The notes under the pieces: model-generated | Database searches by the model: none | The model's input: only the letters and a program-made list of their open reading frames with translations | What the model was told of the DNA's origin: nothing | Source: Aquirhabdus sp. | GTDB taxonomy: Bacteria > Pseudomonadota > Gammaproteobacteria > Pseudomonadales > Moraxellaceae | Direction: 5' to 3' | DNA length: 5,113 bases | Assembly: GCA_030151145.1 (NCBI GenBank) | Contig: JASLEL010000108.1 | Span: forward strand, 1 to 5,113 | In this document: one piece after another, positions 4,573 to 5,113 of the stretch | Numbering within the stretch: position 1 is the first letter of the stretch | How the letters are laid out: the number at the start of each line of letters is the position of its first letter | Made by a program: the position numbers and the translations under genes

Positions 4573-5113
4573 TTAAGACGTTAATGCCGATGCGGTGAGC
4601 GGTCGGGTCATATAAAACGCAGGTTGTGGATAGTCTGCCAGATGGGCGATCTCGGTCAGAAGCTCAGACGTATGGTCGGGGCGCAACGGCGCCAGCAGGC
4701 GAGGCGTGCCATCCATTGATCCTGCAATCATCGCAAAACCTTGCCGTTGCCAAAAGATCTGTGACTGCTGAATGGAGACGAGCGCGACATGGCGAGCATA
4801 GCCCTGCTGTATTTCATGAGCAAACACATGCTTGAGCAGTTGACCTGCCAGTCCTTGTCCGGTGGCGCGCCGTGATACGGCGAGATCATGTAGGTAGAGA
4901 CATCGGGTGTCGCTGGCATGATGATGCGGGGCCATGGACTTGAAGGCACTGCCGAGGGGAGCGATCTGATAGAGCTGTGAGTAATAGGTCAATAGATAGG
5001 CGGCGACCCCGGTCTGGTCTTCGGCAATCCACAGGGTGGAGGGCGTCTGAGAGATCCGGGCCTGCATGACCTCACGTGACTCCAGTGCAGCCGTGATATA
5101 GCACTCGGCCTGA
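4573..5113 (-). CDS. GNAT-family N-acetyltransferase, 5' end beyond window
   Basis: A predicted acetyl-CoA-dependent acyltransferase of the GNAT fold, probably cytoplasmic; the substrate cannot be inferred. The frame is open to the right edge, giving 179 visible residues before the TAA at 4575-4573. An ATG at 5067 is in frame but I reject it as the start. The 15 codons upstream encode QAECYITAALESREV, which resembles the N-terminal helix typical of this GNAT subgroup, and no ribosome binding site precedes 5067. In visible numbering, the core strand LYLHDLAV (72-79) leads into the acetyl-CoA pyrophosphate-binding loop RATGQGLA (82-89, fitting R/Q-x-x-G-x-G/A). VALVSIQQSQIFWQRQGF (109-126) follows, the strand-helix-strand of the C-terminal GNAT motif. 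It is co-directional with pgaB but separated by 380 bases, so membership in the pga operon is unlikely. Confidence 0.85.
   Translation of the reverse strand, partial: QAECYITAALESREVMQARISQTPSTLWIAEDQTGVAAYLLTYYSQLYQIAPLGSAFKSMAPHHHASDTRCLYLHDLAVSRRATGQGLAGQLLKHVFAHEIQQGYARHVALVSIQQSQIFWQRQGFAMIAGSMDGTPRLLAPLRPDHTSELLTEIAHLADYPQPAFYMTRPLTASALTS

Noticed and set aside
1..5113. Defence system, CRISPR array, prophage or insertion sequence
   Set aside because: No repeat-spacer pattern, transposase, integrase, phage or nuclease-like motif was found in the genes or spacers.

Overview
All four recognisable genes in this window lie on the minus strand, so transcription runs from high to low coordinates. 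The core is a biofilm-exopolysaccharide locus, pgaB-pgaC-pgaD, for synthesis, N-deacetylation and export of poly-beta-1,6-N-acetyl-D-glucosamine (PNAG). The proteins closely follow the proteobacterial PgaB, PgaC and PgaD families. Moderate GC content, Gram-negative export components and an outer-membrane-type lipoprotein point to a beta- or gammaproteobacterium. A Neisseriales-like betaproteobacterium is my guess, but a weak one. No genus can be fixed from the sequence.

Layout from high to low coordinates. (1) 5113-4573: a GNAT-family N-acetyltransferase whose 5' end lies outside the window. The ATG at 5067 is internal, because the open frame and family-like sequence continue to the edge. (2) 4572-4193: a 380-base AT-rich intergenic region with no convincing gene. 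It holds a 12-bp perfect palindrome, a large nested dyad, a weak promoter candidate and two small leader hairpins. (3) 4192-2222: pgaB, a periplasmic deacetylase plus GH153 glycoside hydrolase. (4) 2173-872: pgaC, the membrane glycosyltransferase. (5) 879-460: pgaD, the small membrane subunit, overlapping pgaC by 8 bases. (6) 459-254: an intergenic region with a terminator-like hairpin and several inverted repeats. (7) 253-2: the N-terminal 84 residues of a lipoprotein that continues beyond the left edge.

How the genes work together: PgaC and PgaD form the inner-membrane synthase that polymerises UDP-GlcNAc and passes the chain across the membrane. In described systems this complex is switched on by cyclic-di-GMP. 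PgaB then partially deacetylates and may cleave the polymer in the periplasm. The usual fourth member, the outer-membrane porin PgaA, normally precedes pgaB. It is not here: the position upstream of pgaB holds the intergenic region and the acetyltransferase. Two further departures from the E. coli arrangement are a PgaB with a signal-peptidase-I-type signal rather than a lipobox, and a PgaC lacking the extra N-terminal membrane helix, which makes it resemble staphylococcal IcaA at that end.

I see no mobile element, CRISPR array, tRNA or rRNA. The window is a variant of a known system rather than a clearly new one. The most unusual features are the operon composition and the structured regulatory regions on both sides of it.
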